A stretch of DNA of 64,000 nucleotides from UBA11855 sp964591705 (lineage in GTDB: Archaea > Thermoproteota > Bathyarchaeia > Bathyarchaeales > Bathycorpusculaceae): positions 50,399-114,398 of the forward strand of contig CAZQCX010000001.1 of NCBI GenBank assembly GCA_964591705.1, in the 5' to 3' direction. Position 1 is the first letter of the stretch. The number at the start of each line of letters is the position of its first letter. The notes under the pieces were generated by a model. That model was not told where the DNA came from. It saw only the letters and a list, made by a program, of their open reading frames with translations, and searched no databases. Shown here piece by piece: positions 42,155-50,788 of this stretch. A program made the position numbers and the translations under genes.

Positions 42155-43191
42155 CGTTCGATCACCGTTTCTTCAGGCACTGAGACGCCGAAGTGTCTTC
42201 CTCCAAGCGCGGCCACATGAACGAGGACTTCGTCGCCTGTTTTCAGTTCTGTCACTGGTTTCGATCCTGTCGGCGTCACGAGTCGTATTGTCTCGGCGTT
42301 CTGAAGTATCGTTTTCAGGGTCTTGTCTTCTGATTCTGCTTCGATCAAGATGAGGGGTCGGAACTCGATTTTTGCCCTACCGACATTTGTTGTTCGGACA
42401 TTTCCGTTTCTGTCAACAATCAACACCTGGTCGCCTGATTTCAGCTCGGATAAGTATCGGGTTTTTTCAAGTGTTGCGAGGGTATACAGAGACAATGAGC
42501 CTGCGTTGACTCTGAATGGGCGCGTCTGGACGTAGGGGTTCTCGCTGACTTCGGCTTCAACTAAAAAAAGTCCTGCTGATTGTACTCCAACGAGGATCCC
42601 CTCGCTTGGAGACATCAAGTCGCAGGTGTCAACGCAGACTCTGGCTCCTGTGCCTATTTGTTTTACCGCTGATATTCTTGCTTTGATTATTTTGACTTTG
42701 GCTGTTTCTTGTTTTATTAACGTCACTGTTTTTCTGACTTCGTCAAGATTGCTGGTTCTGAGCAGGACTCCATCGGTTCCGAGCTCCAATGTTTTTAATA
42801 CAAGTTGTGCATCTTCTGCAGAGCTCACTTCCGCAACGAGTTTGCTCTTCCCGCGTGTTTGGGCGATCAAATTCTCCAGTGGAATTATCCGCCAGTCTCT
42901 GCAGTCTATGATAATATAATCTGCCCCTTGTTCCGCTGCTTCGACAGCTTTGTTTTCGTCTTCTTTGCTGGTGATTTCTATGCTCAGGGCAACTCGTTTG
43001 TTTTCGCGTTGTAGTGAGGCGATTCGTTTCTTGTCGGAAACATTGATCAAAACAATTTCGAGGTTGTCTTGCTGTCTCTTTGCGACTTCGCCTTCGAGCA
43101 ATATTGCGTTTGCTTTGACCGCTATTTCCAATAGGCTCTTTTTCATTTCAGGAGGTAATGTTTCAGGAATTTGTATCCAGAGTTCCTTCAC
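42151..43191 (-). CDS. 3-Dehydroquinate synthase II (archaeal)
   Basis: Oxidatively deaminates and cyclises 2-amino-3,7-dideoxy-D-threo-hept-6-ulosonate to 3-dehydroquinate with NAD. This is the second step of the archaeal entry to the shikimate pathway and replaces AroB. The 346-residue product has VCVDTCDLMSPSEGILVGVQSAGLFLVEAE and PYVQTRPFRVNAGSL, typical of this family. It overlaps neighbours by 4 bases each side. Confidence 0.94.
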   Translation of the reverse strand: MKELWIQIPETLPPEMKKSLLEIAVKANAILLEGEVAKRQQDNLEIVLINVSDKKRIASLQRENKRVALSIEITSKEDENKAVEAAEQGADYIIIDCRDWRIIPLENLIAQTRGKSKLVAEVSSAEDAQLVLKTLELGTDGVLLRTSNLDEVRKTVTLIKQETAKVKIIKARISAVKQIGTGARVCVDTCDLMSPSEGILVGVQSAGLFLVEAEVSENPYVQTRPFRVNAGSLSLYTLATLEKTRYLSELKSGDQVLIVDRNGNVRTTNVGRAKIEFRPLILIEAESEDKTLKTILQNAETIRLVTPTGSKPVTELKTGDEVLVHVAALGGRHFGVSVPEETVIER

Positions 43192-43979
43192 CTTGTGTCA
43201 CCGAGGATCTTCATTGCTTGCTCCACTGTAGCGTTGCCATGAACAGTAGCTACCAGTGCCTTGACCATCAGGGTTGGGTTCTTGTGTTGGAAAACGTTTC
43301 TGCCGATAGAGAGCCCTGCGCAACCTGCTTCTAGCGAGTCATGAACCATCTGGAGTATCTGCAGCGGAGTTTCTGATTTGGGTCCACCGGCTATGACAAG
43401 CGGAACGGGGCATGCTTCCACGACTTTTGCGAAGGATTCGGTGGAGCCTGTGTAGTTAGTTTTTATTATGTCTGCTCCGAGCTCTGCTCCTATTCTTGCA
43501 GCATGAGCGACCGCGTCGCTTGCGTGTTCGTTGGCAATTTTTGGTCCACGAGGATACATCATTGCCAGCAGTGGCATACCCATGAGGTCGCATTCATCGG
43601 CGACTCTGCCGAGTTTTACTATCATTTTGTCCTCGTCGGCTGCGCCAACATTCACGTGGACTGAGACAGCGTCTGCTCCCAAGCGGATTGCCTCCATTAC
43701 GTTGCATACTTGAACTTTGTTTTGGGAGTTTGGGCTAAGATTTGAGATGGCGGAAAGGTGTACGATGAGTCCAAGGTTTGCAACTTCGACGCGTTTAGCT
43801 ATTCCTTTGTGGAGTACTATAGCGTCTGCTCCCCCTGCGGTTAGCTGGGTGATTATTTCTTGCATGTTCTCTATTCCCTTCAATGGTCCGCTGCTGACGC
43901 CATGGTCTATGGGGATTATGACTGCGCGACTGTCTCCTTTGAGGATTCTTTCTAGTCGTCTCTTCTTTCCTATGTTCAT
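43188..43979 (-). CDS. 2-Amino-3,7-dideoxy-D-threo-hept-6-ulosonate (ADTH) synthase
   Basis: Class I aldolase-like enzyme joining aspartate-4-semialdehyde with 6-deoxy-5-ketofructose-1-phosphate, the archaeal alternative to DAHP synthase. The 263-residue TIM barrel has IPIDHGVSSGPLKGIENM, DADAVSVHVNVG-like acidic loop (GADAVSVHVNVG), PRGPKI, and the Schiff-base lysine in DIIKTNYTGS. It directly follows aspartate kinase, which feeds its substrate. Confidence 0.93.
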   Translation of the reverse strand: MNIGKKRRLERILKGDSRAVIIPIDHGVSSGPLKGIENMQEIITQLTAGGADAIVLHKGIAKRVEVANLGLIVHLSAISNLSPNSQNKVQVCNVMEAIRLGADAVSVHVNVGAADEDKMIVKLGRVADECDLMGMPLLAMMYPRGPKIANEHASDAVAHAARIGAELGADIIKTNYTGSTESFAKVVEACPVPLVIAGGPKSETPLQILQMVHDSLEAGCAGLSIGRNVFQHKNPTLMVKALVATVHGNATVEQAMKILGDTR

Positions 43980-45226
43980 TCCTTTTCTCTCCTTAGTGCG
44001 TTCTTGATTAGGTTAAGAGCGTTTTCTCGCTCGTTCCAATCTACAAAAACCATTATGCTTGAGGTTATTGTGAGGATGCCGCTGATGTTTATGCTGTTTA
44101 CCCGAAGGGTTTCGCTTATTCTCCCGATTATGCCATGTGTTTCTTCTAGGCCTATGCCGCTGATCTTCAGAAAAACCAAGTTCCTCTTGACAGCCATTGC
44201 TTTCAGTTCAGGGGTATTGATTACCTTCTTGTGAATTTGGTTAAGGAGTTGGTCGATGTTTTTCTCTTCAGAAACATATAGAATGGTGGAGTTTGTGTTC
44301 ATGCTCATGCCAAGCAGAGTTGTGTTCGCCTTGGCTTCTTCTATTATTCCTCGGACAACATCCGATTTCTCTGATATTCGGTGCCCGAGTATGGTTATCT
44401 CTGTTGCGGGTGAGGGGTGGGCTGTCTCCACTCCCAGTTCGGTTGCGAGAGCGCCGGTGACTATTGTTCCTTCGCTCCTTAGGTCGCCGTGGGCGTGATT
44501 GATTACGCGGACGTTAATGTTTTTAGGTTTGTATTTGAGGGCTTTGGCATGAATGAACTTCGCACCCGAGTCAGCTAGTCCAACCAGTGTGTTTACGTCG
44601 ATCTCAGGGATTTTCTTGGGATTAGTTACGACTTTTGGATCGCCAGACATTATACCCTCGGCATCAGTAACTAAGATGATTTCATCGGCTCTGATGGATT
44701 CTGCAAGTATGAATGCGGTGGTGTCGCTTCCTCCGCGTCCAAGGGTGGTCACTTTGCCTTCTGAGGTTTTGCCGACAAAACCTGCAATAACTGGGATTGT
44801 GCCTTTCTCGACGAATGGTACCACATGTTGACCTATTCGCTGTGTACATTCGTTCAGCAGTGGATTGGCATTGGAGAATGCATTATCTGTTATTATTGGC
44901 CAGTCATCGTCGAGGGGGTCGAAGTAGCGGCTTTCGGCTCCGTTTGTGCGTAGGGCTGCGCTGAATATCCGAATGCTTGTGCGTTCGCCCATACTGAGTA
45001 TGTCGTCCAAATCATGCTTCTGTAGCTTGCCGTTTGATGTGTTCTTCGCTGTACTCATCAAGAAATCCGTGGTCTTTCCCATTGCTGAAACAACAACAGC
45101 GATTTTCGTTCCTTTCTTTGCTTCGCTGACTACTGCAGCCACTGCCTTTCCCAAGCGTTCGTGATCAGCAAGGCTAGAGCCACCAAACTTTACAACGATT
45201 TTTTTCCCAGTTTTCGAATTTCCCAT
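43976..45226 (-). CDS. lysC: Aspartate kinase
   Basis: First step from aspartate toward aspartate semialdehyde. The 416-residue product starts VVKFGGSSLADHERL, has GRGGSDTTAFILAE and TDAEGIMSGDPKVV, and ends with two ACT domains (about 265-410), so feedback control is likely. As first gene of the aromatic operon it supplies aspartate semialdehyde to ADTH synthase and, in principle, to the homocysteine genes upstream. No asd gene is present in the window. Confidence 0.94.
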   Translation of the reverse strand: MGNSKTGKKIVVKFGGSSLADHERLGKAVAAVVSEAKKGTKIAVVVSAMGKTTDFLMSTAKNTSNGKLQKHDLDDILSMGERTSIRIFSAALRTNGAESRYFDPLDDDWPIITDNAFSNANPLLNECTQRIGQHVVPFVEKGTIPVIAGFVGKTSEGKVTTLGRGGSDTTAFILAESIRADEIILVTDAEGIMSGDPKVVTNPKKIPEIDVNTLVGLADSGAKFIHAKALKYKPKNINVRVINHAHGDLRSEGTIVTGALATELGVETAHPSPATEITILGHRISEKSDVVRGIIEEAKANTTLLGMSMNTNSTILYVSEEKNIDQLLNQIHKKVINTPELKAMAVKRNLVFLKISGIGLEETHGIIGRISETLRVNSINISGILTITSSIMVFVDWNERENALNLIKNALRREKE

Positions 45227-45287
45227 TATTCAACAATCCTTGCACCCAGAACCACAACAAAATCTCCAGTTTGTTCCGGGCTCAGTT

Positions 45288-45303
45288 AAAATAATAATAA
45301 AAG
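45288..45303 (-). promoter_or_regulatory. lysC: AT-rich promoter element for the lysC-aromatic operon
   Basis: The minus strand reads CTTTTATTATTATTTT, about 62-77 nt upstream of the lysC ATG. A TATA box here would place transcription start near 45265. Confidence 0.4.
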
Positions 45304-45393
45304 TAATAGCCGAAGCTAGAGAACTGCATCGAAAATTTCTTTTCTTGAAGCAGATTAGCCATGTTAGCTCCGAACCTGCTGATACGAACGTTG

Positions 45394-45418
45394 CTCCGAA
45401 AATAAAAGCATTTCGGAG
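45394..45418. other. Hairpin, 8-bp stem
   Basis: CTCCGAAA and TTTCGGAG form a perfect stem with a nine-base loop. On the minus strand it lies 123 bases past the UPF0280 stop and 168 bases before lysC. It may be a terminator or a regulatory RNA element. Confidence 0.35.
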
Positions 45419-45540
45419 TCTTGCTTAGTAATTGGCTGCTTTTCGCTCTGTGAGGCTGTGGTTTTCGCGCGCTGTCTTTGGTTTCAGCGTTCTTCGTTTT
45501 TCACAAAAGTGTCCAAAAGGGTAAAAGCCATTTTTCAGTT

Positions 45541-46251
45541 CTACTCTTCCGAAGGTCTGACTTTAATGATTTGTGGGATTCTGCCCGAGGTTCCAACTGA
45601 TCCTTTGTAAAGAATTAGAACACCTTTCAAACCCTGTATTAATTTTGCTTTTTTGATTCCGTTTTGAATGGCTTCCTCGCGGTCTTCACCTTTGACTACA
45701 TTTCCAACTGCTGTTGCTGCAGCATCTGCCAGTCCTGCTTCAGCACAGAATACGGTGACTGCCTCTGCGTCGCCAAAACTTAGAGCATGGCTGAATCTGC
45801 CTGAGCTTGTCGCCACGCCTGCGGGGAATTCTGTAAGCCTGAAACCGACGCGTTTTGATAGTGGCTCTTCACCAGCTGCAAGAGCAACATCGAGGGGTTC
45901 GTTTGAAATAGCGGAGATCTCTCCTCCGTTTTCTACGACCGCAATATTACAACCTTCCAACTTCATGTCTTGCACTGCCATGTCGGCTATAACTCCTGCA
46001 ACTGCAGCCATGGGTCCAACGCCTGCTTTTTCTGCTGCTTCAGCCATGAACTTCGCAACCAGCGGCTTTGTTGGTATCTGCACTGGTTCCAATGAATGGA
46101 GGAATTTCGGTTTTGTTCTGACGTAGTTCTCGAGTTGTTTTCTATTCAGCTCAATGGATTCTATTGCGATTTTTATCGCCTGTTCGTTGTCCGTGATCAC
46201 TGTACAGATGGCTTCTCTAATCGGGAAAGTGCGTTTGAAAAGGTTCTTCAT
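45541..46251 (-). CDS. UPF0280 (COG2122) ApbE-like protein, homocysteine synthesis
   Basis: A 236-residue protein with the UPF0280 pattern: KPLVAKFMAEAAEKAGVGPMAAVAGVIADMAV, NIAVVENGGEIS, and GVATSSGRFSHALSFGDAEAVTV. Known background: the COG2122 member of Methanosarcina acetivorans (MA1715) takes part in making homocysteine from aspartate semialdehyde and sulfide together with the DUF39-CBS and NIL-ferredoxin proteins. All three are adjacent here, 6 bases or less apart, which strongly supports that role. No signal peptide is seen, unlike true ApbE. Confidence 0.88.
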   Translation of the reverse strand: MKNLFKRTFPIREAICTVITDNEQAIKIAIESIELNRKQLENYVRTKPKFLHSLEPVQIPTKPLVAKFMAEAAEKAGVGPMAAVAGVIADMAVQDMKLEGCNIAVVENGGEISAISNEPLDVALAAGEEPLSKRVGFRLTEFPAGVATSSGRFSHALSFGDAEAVTVFCAEAGLADAAATAVGNVVKGEDREEAIQNGIKKAKLIQGLKGVLILYKGSVGTSGRIPQIIKVRPSEE

Positions 46252-46257
46252 GGGGTC

Positions 46258-46701
46258 TTATTTTTCCGCCACTTTAGCTTGACTTCCGCTCTTCTGGAGC
46301 GTGTCCATTTGCTTCACTGATCTGATTGCCCTCGCGGGGCATGCATCAACACAGGCGCTGCATGTGCTGCCCACACATTTTTCCCTGTTGAAGATTACAG
46401 TGCCCTCTTTGTCCATGGTTATCGCTTCAATTGGACACAGTGTGATGCATATTCCACAGTTGAAGCATTGGTCAGTGTCGACTTCTACCAGCCTCGGGAT
46501 TGAGACTTCGACGCCTTTCTGCCTGAAAGCTTTGATTACTTTGTCCATAGATTCGTCTGGGATTTCTGCGAGGACTTCGCCGCCTTTTGAGTTCACGTGA
46601 GCAGTGATTATGTTAACTGGGACCTTCAGTTCCAAGATTATGTGGGATGTGATTGGTTGTTCAACGAGTTCTTCGCTGAATCTTAGAAGGATTCTCACCA
46701 T
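46258..46701 (-). CDS. NIL-domain ferredoxin, homocysteine synthesis
   Basis: A 147-residue protein. The NIL domain (about residues 1-75) reads VRILLRFSEELVEQPITSHIIL. Two 4Fe-4S sites follow: CFNCGICITLCP and CVGSTCSACVDACP. The equivalent of M. acetivorans MA1822, it is thought to pass electrons to the DUF39 enzyme during sulfur insertion. Its start overlaps the end of the DUF39-CBS gene by 7 bases. Confidence 0.9.
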   Translation of the reverse strand: MVRILLRFSEELVEQPITSHIILELKVPVNIITAHVNSKGGEVLAEIPDESMDKVIKAFRQKGVEVSIPRLVEVDTDQCFNCGICITLCPIEAITMDKEGTVIFNREKCVGSTCSACVDACPARAIRSVKQMDTLQKSGSQAKVAEK

Positions 46702-48284
46702 TTGTATTCCCTTCCCAGCAGTTTTGCTACGTCTTCAGCTGTGATTATGCCTAGAACCTTCTGTTCAACGTCTATGACTGGCAGCGCGCTTATGTTGTGT
46801 CTTGCCATCCGTTTTGCAGCAGTCTCTAGTGCTTCTTCTGGCTTGGCTGTGAATACTCGTCTTGTGACGATTTCTCCCAGTGTGTTCTTGCCTTGAGCCA
46901 TAGCACGGGTTATATCCCAGGAGGTGACGATTCCTCCGAGTTTTCCACTTTCGCTGACCATTACTATATGGTTCACTGAACGTGTTACGATGCGTTCTGC
47001 TATGTCCTTGACAGACTCGTTTTCTTTGCATGTTACTGCTATGTGCATGACGCTCGCTACGAATTGTGCTGCTTCGGTTTCTCTCATTGGTTTGAATACG
47101 CTGTCTAGTGGTAACTGTTCAACGGGTATTGTTAGTAGGAATGTTTTTTCTTCTATCCATTTTTTCAGTGTGAATGAAATCTTTCTGGCAGTTTTTAGGC
47201 TGGATAGCGAGTTGGTCTTGACTTTCTTGCCGTCCACAGTTATTGAGCCAGACTTCAGTTCCTTGTAGCTTATTTTGCCAAGCTTGGGGCGGTCTCTTCG
47301 TGCCACTCCGTAGTCGACGATGTTTGTGAATATTTCTTCGTCCTTTATGGCGGTTTTCTTAGCCAGACCTATGTTCAAGATTGGAATTGGAATGCCGATT
47401 CCGACGTATAGGGAGGTCCCGTAACGCGTGAATGTTGCGCCTTGCAAGAACTCAGGGTTCATGTTCTTTGCGTTTCCTTTCACCATCAGCGTTCCGTTTT
47501 GGGTTTTGGGCTCATGCTGCGTTCCTTCGCCGATTACGTAGCCTTGTGTGCCGCCGAGGAAGATTCTTGTTCCAATTCCGATGGTTTCGTAGTCTGGGTC
47601 GTTCATTATTGGGTTAAGCTCGCCTGCTCCTGAAAATGTGGCGTTTCGTAATCGTGGTAGGAGTTTGCCCATGTACGTGTAGATGGTTTCGTCCCGGCTG
47701 TTTACTGCACAGTTGTAATGTTGGTAGCAGTTGCGGAAGTTCAGTAGATAAAACTGGTTCAGATAGTCTTTCGTTAGATGTGTTCTCAGCTGTGTTTTTG
47801 GGTAACAGTCGGTTCCGTTGGCAGTGGCTTTGAGTTCGACTTCTTTGCCGCTGACTAAGTTTTCTATGACGTGTCCTCCGCCATATTCATAGGGTTCTGT
47901 TTCGCTCATGGCGGTTGCGCCGATGTACAAATCTACAGCGGCTCCGGGGTGACAGATGGGAACGTTGTTAATCCAGGCTTTGTTAATCTTTATTGGGGGA
48001 TCAGAATGCCCGATGTTGATTATGGCACCTGAACTGCACATTGCGCCAAATGTGCCTGTTGTGACGACGTCTACTTCTTTGAAGGCGACTTCTATGCTGC
48101 TGCTTTCAACTAGCCGTTTCATTTCTTCCGCGGTGAGAATCTGTGCGTCGCCTTTGCGTATCTTCTCGTTAATCTCTTCAATTGTGCGTACTTTCTGATT
48201 GGAAATCTGCCCCTTCCTCCGTTGGATATAGATTCGAAAGGGTATTTCCCTTATTAATGTCTTATTGGGGGCAGCATTTTCCAT
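46695..48284 (-). CDS. Homocysteine biosynthesis protein, DUF39 with two CBS domains
   Basis: A 529-residue protein. The DUF39 domain (about residues 30-390) contains GTFGAMCSSGAIINIGHSDPP, FNTNP-like GGTQGYVIGEGTQHEP and GATFTRYGTSLYVGIG. Two CBS repeats fill the C-terminus (about 405-525, IAERIVTRSVNHIVMVSE and AAKRMARHNISALPVID). It is the equivalent of M. acetivorans MA1821, which converts aspartate semialdehyde to homocysteine with a sulfur donor. The conserved Cys in the MCSSGA stretch is a good candidate for sulfur transfer. The CBS pair may sense nucleotides or S-adenosylmethionine. First gene of a three-gene operon. Confidence 0.92.
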   Translation of the reverse strand: MENAAPNKTLIREIPFRIYIQRRKGQISNQKVRTIEEINEKIRKGDAQILTAEEMKRLVESSSIEVAFKEVDVVTTGTFGAMCSSGAIINIGHSDPPIKINKAWINNVPICHPGAAVDLYIGATAMSETEPYEYGGGHVIENLVSGKEVELKATANGTDCYPKTQLRTHLTKDYLNQFYLLNFRNCYQHYNCAVNSRDETIYTYMGKLLPRLRNATFSGAGELNPIMNDPDYETIGIGTRIFLGGTQGYVIGEGTQHEPKTQNGTLMVKGNAKNMNPEFLQGATFTRYGTSLYVGIGIPIPILNIGLAKKTAIKDEEIFTNIVDYGVARRDRPKLGKISYKELKSGSITVDGKKVKTNSLSSLKTARKISFTLKKWIEEKTFLLTIPVEQLPLDSVFKPMRETEAAQFVASVMHIAVTCKENESVKDIAERIVTRSVNHIVMVSESGKLGGIVTSWDITRAMAQGKNTLGEIVTRRVFTAKPEEALETAAKRMARHNISALPVIDVEQKVLGIITAEDVAKLLGREYKW

Positions 48285-48399
48285 CTGGTTTAGTTGGTGT
48301 GCAGCTATTTTTGCATGCCCATCGGGCTTGATTCTTTGAAGTTGCCGCTTGCAAACGGCTCTTTCTGTGATAAGATACGGCGCAATTTTTACAAAAAGT

Positions 48400-48407
48400 C
48401 TTAAATG
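48400..48407 (+). promoter_or_regulatory. ftr: TATA-like box for ftr
   Basis: CTTAAATG lies 63-70 nt upstream of the ATG at 48470, in the spacer shared with the divergent DUF39-CBS gene. It predicts a leader of roughly 40 nt. Confidence 0.35.
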
Positions 48408-48469
48408 AGACGAGAATTATCTGAATCAAGATTCGCTCTTAACTTAACTTGAATGAGATGAGGATTGGT

Positions 48470-49444
48470 ATGTCTTCGGCAAATGAAATCAAACTGGATA
48501 TTTTGAGTTACAATGATGCCAGAAAGACCTTCATGGTAAAGTCGTTTGAAGGGGGCATTGTTGAGATTCAGGATACGTTCGCAGAGATGTTTCCACTCTG
48601 GGCAGGCCGCGTTTTGATCACTGCCGAAAATGAAAAGTGGGCTCAGGTGGCTGCAGCAGTTACTACTGGCTTTGCAACCAGTGTCATAATGGCGCCTGCG
48701 GAAGCGGGAGTTGACAGCTACGTTTCAGCCGACCAGACACCTGATAATCGACCTGGTGTTTTAGTGCAGATTTACAACAAAGATCGTTTTGAGCTTAAGC
48801 ACCAGATGCTTGAACGCATCGGGCAATGCGTTATGACTTGCCCAACTACTTCAGCTTTCAATGGTTTAGTTGGCAAAAGAGTTCTCCGAGTGGGGAGCAG
48901 TCTGCGGTACTTCGGTGATGGGTTCCAGAAGAAAACTGTTGTTGCAGGCAGGCGATGCTGGAAAATCCCAGTGATGGAAGGCAACTTCATAGTTGAAGAC
49001 GGTTTCGGCGCGATGGAGGCAGTGGCGGGTGGCAACTTCATGATTTTTGCTGAAACTCAGAAAGCGGGTTTGCGCGCTGCAGAAGCTGCATCAGATGCCA
49101 TTCGCAAGAATGCAATCGACGTGATAATGCCTTTCCCAGGCGGAATTTGCAGGTCAGGTAGTAAAGCGGGTTCTTTGAAGTATAAAATGAAAGCTTCAAC
49201 TTATCATACTTATTGTCCGACTCTGCGGACAATCGTTCCTGACTCGGTGGTTCCTGAAAATGCTACTTGTGTATATGAGATTGTAATCAACGGTTTGACT
49301 CTTGAGGCGGTGAAGAATGCTGTGAAACAGGGTGTGGTGGCAGCTGCGTCTTCGCCAGGCGTGGTTAAGATCTCTGCTGGCAACTATGGTGGAAAGCTTG
49401 GGCCGTTTAAGGCTTTTCTGAAAGAGGCGGTTGGCGCCGTTTAG
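48470..49444 (+). CDS. ftr: Formylmethanofuran-tetrahydromethanopterin formyltransferase
   Basis: Moves the formyl group between methanofuran and tetrahydromethanopterin, second step of the archaeal C1 (methyl) branch. The 324-residue product carries FATSVIMAPAEAGVD, the TPDNRPG segment, MTCPTTSAFNG, and FPGGICRSGSKAGSLKYK, all typical of Ftr. The ATG at 48470 has GAGG about 7 bases upstream; TTG 48449 and ATG 48458 are alternatives. No other methanopterin or mcr gene is in the window, so it shows C1 metabolism (acetogenic or methylotrophic) rather than methanogenesis. It diverges from the homocysteine genes. Confidence 0.94.
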   Translation: MSSANEIKLDILSYNDARKTFMVKSFEGGIVEIQDTFAEMFPLWAGRVLITAENEKWAQVAAAVTTGFATSVIMAPAEAGVDSYVSADQTPDNRPGVLVQIYNKDRFELKHQMLERIGQCVMTCPTTSAFNGLVGKRVLRVGSSLRYFGDGFQKKTVVAGRRCWKIPVMEGNFIVEDGFGAMEAVAGGNFMIFAETQKAGLRAAEAASDAIRKNAIDVIMPFPGGICRSGSKAGSLKYKMKASTYHTYCPTLRTIVPDSVVPENATCVYEIVINGLTLEAVKNAVKQGVVAAASSPGVVKISAGNYGGKLGPFKAFLKEAVGAV

Positions 49445-49516
49445 GTCTTTTTGGCAAGTGACTTTTATTTGAATAGATACTAGTTTACTTTGAAACCATG
49501 AGATTAGTGAAAACGT

Positions 49517-50782
49517 TTGAGTGCTTCAAAGAAGACCTCTCTGGAACTTTACAGGTTGCGGAAGATACTGAATACCTTGGCGAAGAAAGAGGGGAGCCAT
49601 ACTGAGCTCATTACGCTTTATGTTCCGCCTGGCAAGCAGATTAGTGATGCTGTTAATATGCTTCGTGAGGAGTATGGTACGGCTAGCAATATTAAATCGA
49701 CCACGACCCGTAAGAACGTTCAGGAGGCTATAGTGAAGGTTCAGCAGAGGCTGAAGCTGTTCAAGGATTCAGGGGAAAAGGGTATAGTGATTTTTTGTGG
49801 TGCCATTCCACAGGAGGAGGGTGGGCCGGGGAGCGAACGGATGGAAACCTATGTTATTACCCCGCCTGAGCCGATCAAGATTTACTTGTACCGTTGCGAT
49901 TCGAGATTCCACACTGAGCATTTGCAGGAGATGTTGCGTGAGAAAGAGACTTTTGGCATTCTTCTGATTGACGCTTCAGACGCTACGATTGCCACTCTTC
50001 AAGGGAAGCATATGGAGATTGTCAGGCAGATGTATTCTGGAGTCTCTGGGAAGACTCGTGCTGGCGGGCAGTCTGCTAGACGTTATGAGCGTCTTCGGGA
50101 TATGCAACTGAATGAGTATTTCACTCGTGTTGGTCAGCATGCTAATGATGCTTTCTTGCATATCGAGAATCTCAAGGGGATAATTCTTGCGGGGCCGGGT
50201 CCGACGAAATATGATTTTGAGAAGGGTGACTACCTGAATTATCAGCTTAAGAACAAGATAATTGATGTTATCGACACTGCTTATGTCGAGGAGCAAGGTG
50301 TCAAGGAGGTTGTTGATAAGGCGCCGGAGATTATGCGTAAAGTCAGGTATGTCGAGGAGAAGCAGATTATGCAGCAGTTTCTCTATGAGGTTGGGCATGA
50401 TACTGGCTTGATAACTTATGGTGAAGTCGACGTTCGGAAAGCCCTTGAATCTGGAGCAGTTAAGACTCTGCTATTGTCTGAGGGTTCTGACCTCTTGCGT
50501 GTGGCGGTCAAGTGTAGCCCCTGTGGCTATCAGGCGCAGCAGACTGTTAAGAATTCTAATCTTGGGGATTTTGAGCAGGGCTTGGTTGGAAAACCGTGTC
50601 CTATATGTCAGGCGCCTTCATTGTCTGTCGTTGATAAGATGGACTTGGTTGATGACTTGGCTCAGATGGCTGAGTACAGCAACGTTCAGGTTGAGATGAT
50701 ATCCACTGAAACCGAAGAGGGCCAGATGCTCAAGAACGCGTTTGGCGGAATTGCCGCGATGCTTAGGTTCAAGACCCAGTAG
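49517..50782 (+). CDS. prf1: Peptide chain release factor aRF1
   Basis: Recognises all three stop codons and triggers peptide release. The 421-residue product has the stop-codon motif NIKS (in TASNIKSTTTR, about residues 57-60), the YxCxxxF-type segment YLYRCDSRFHTE, and the catalytic GGQ in TRAGGQSARR. The C-terminal domain has CPICQAP. The TTG at 49517 is the start. A functional single release factor means TGA should be a stop in this organism, which bears on the pcm gene. Confidence 0.94.
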   Translation: MSASKKTSLELYRLRKILNTLAKKEGSHTELITLYVPPGKQISDAVNMLREEYGTASNIKSTTTRKNVQEAIVKVQQRLKLFKDSGEKGIVIFCGAIPQEEGGPGSERMETYVITPPEPIKIYLYRCDSRFHTEHLQEMLREKETFGILLIDASDATIATLQGKHMEIVRQMYSGVSGKTRAGGQSARRYERLRDMQLNEYFTRVGQHANDAFLHIENLKGIILAGPGPTKYDFEKGDYLNYQLKNKIIDVIDTAYVEEQGVKEVVDKAPEIMRKVRYVEEKQIMQQFLYEVGHDTGLITYGEVDVRKALESGAVKTLLLSEGSDLLRVAVKCSPCGYQAQQTVKNSNLGDFEQGLVGKPCPICQAPSLSVVDKMDLVDDLAQMAEYSNVQVEMISTETEEGQMLKNAFGGIAAMLRFKTQ

Positions 50783-50788
50783 ATGTCT

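Larger units (their letters stand above)
45227..45540. other. Intergenic region between homocysteine genes and lysC operon
   Basis: A 314-base spacer on the minus-strand path from the UPF0280 gene to lysC. It contains a hairpin (CTCCGAAA at 45394-45401 with TTTCGGAG at 45411-45418) and a long AT-rich stretch at 45288-45303 that suits a promoter for lysC. A 62-codon plus-strand frame is present but unsupported. The hairpin could be a terminator of the homocysteine genes or part of an RNA leader. Confidence 0.4.

Noticed and set aside
45240..45428. 62-codon plus-strand frame upstream of lysC
   Set aside because: Overlaps the AT-rich promoter region of the lysC operon and a hairpin; no ribosome site.
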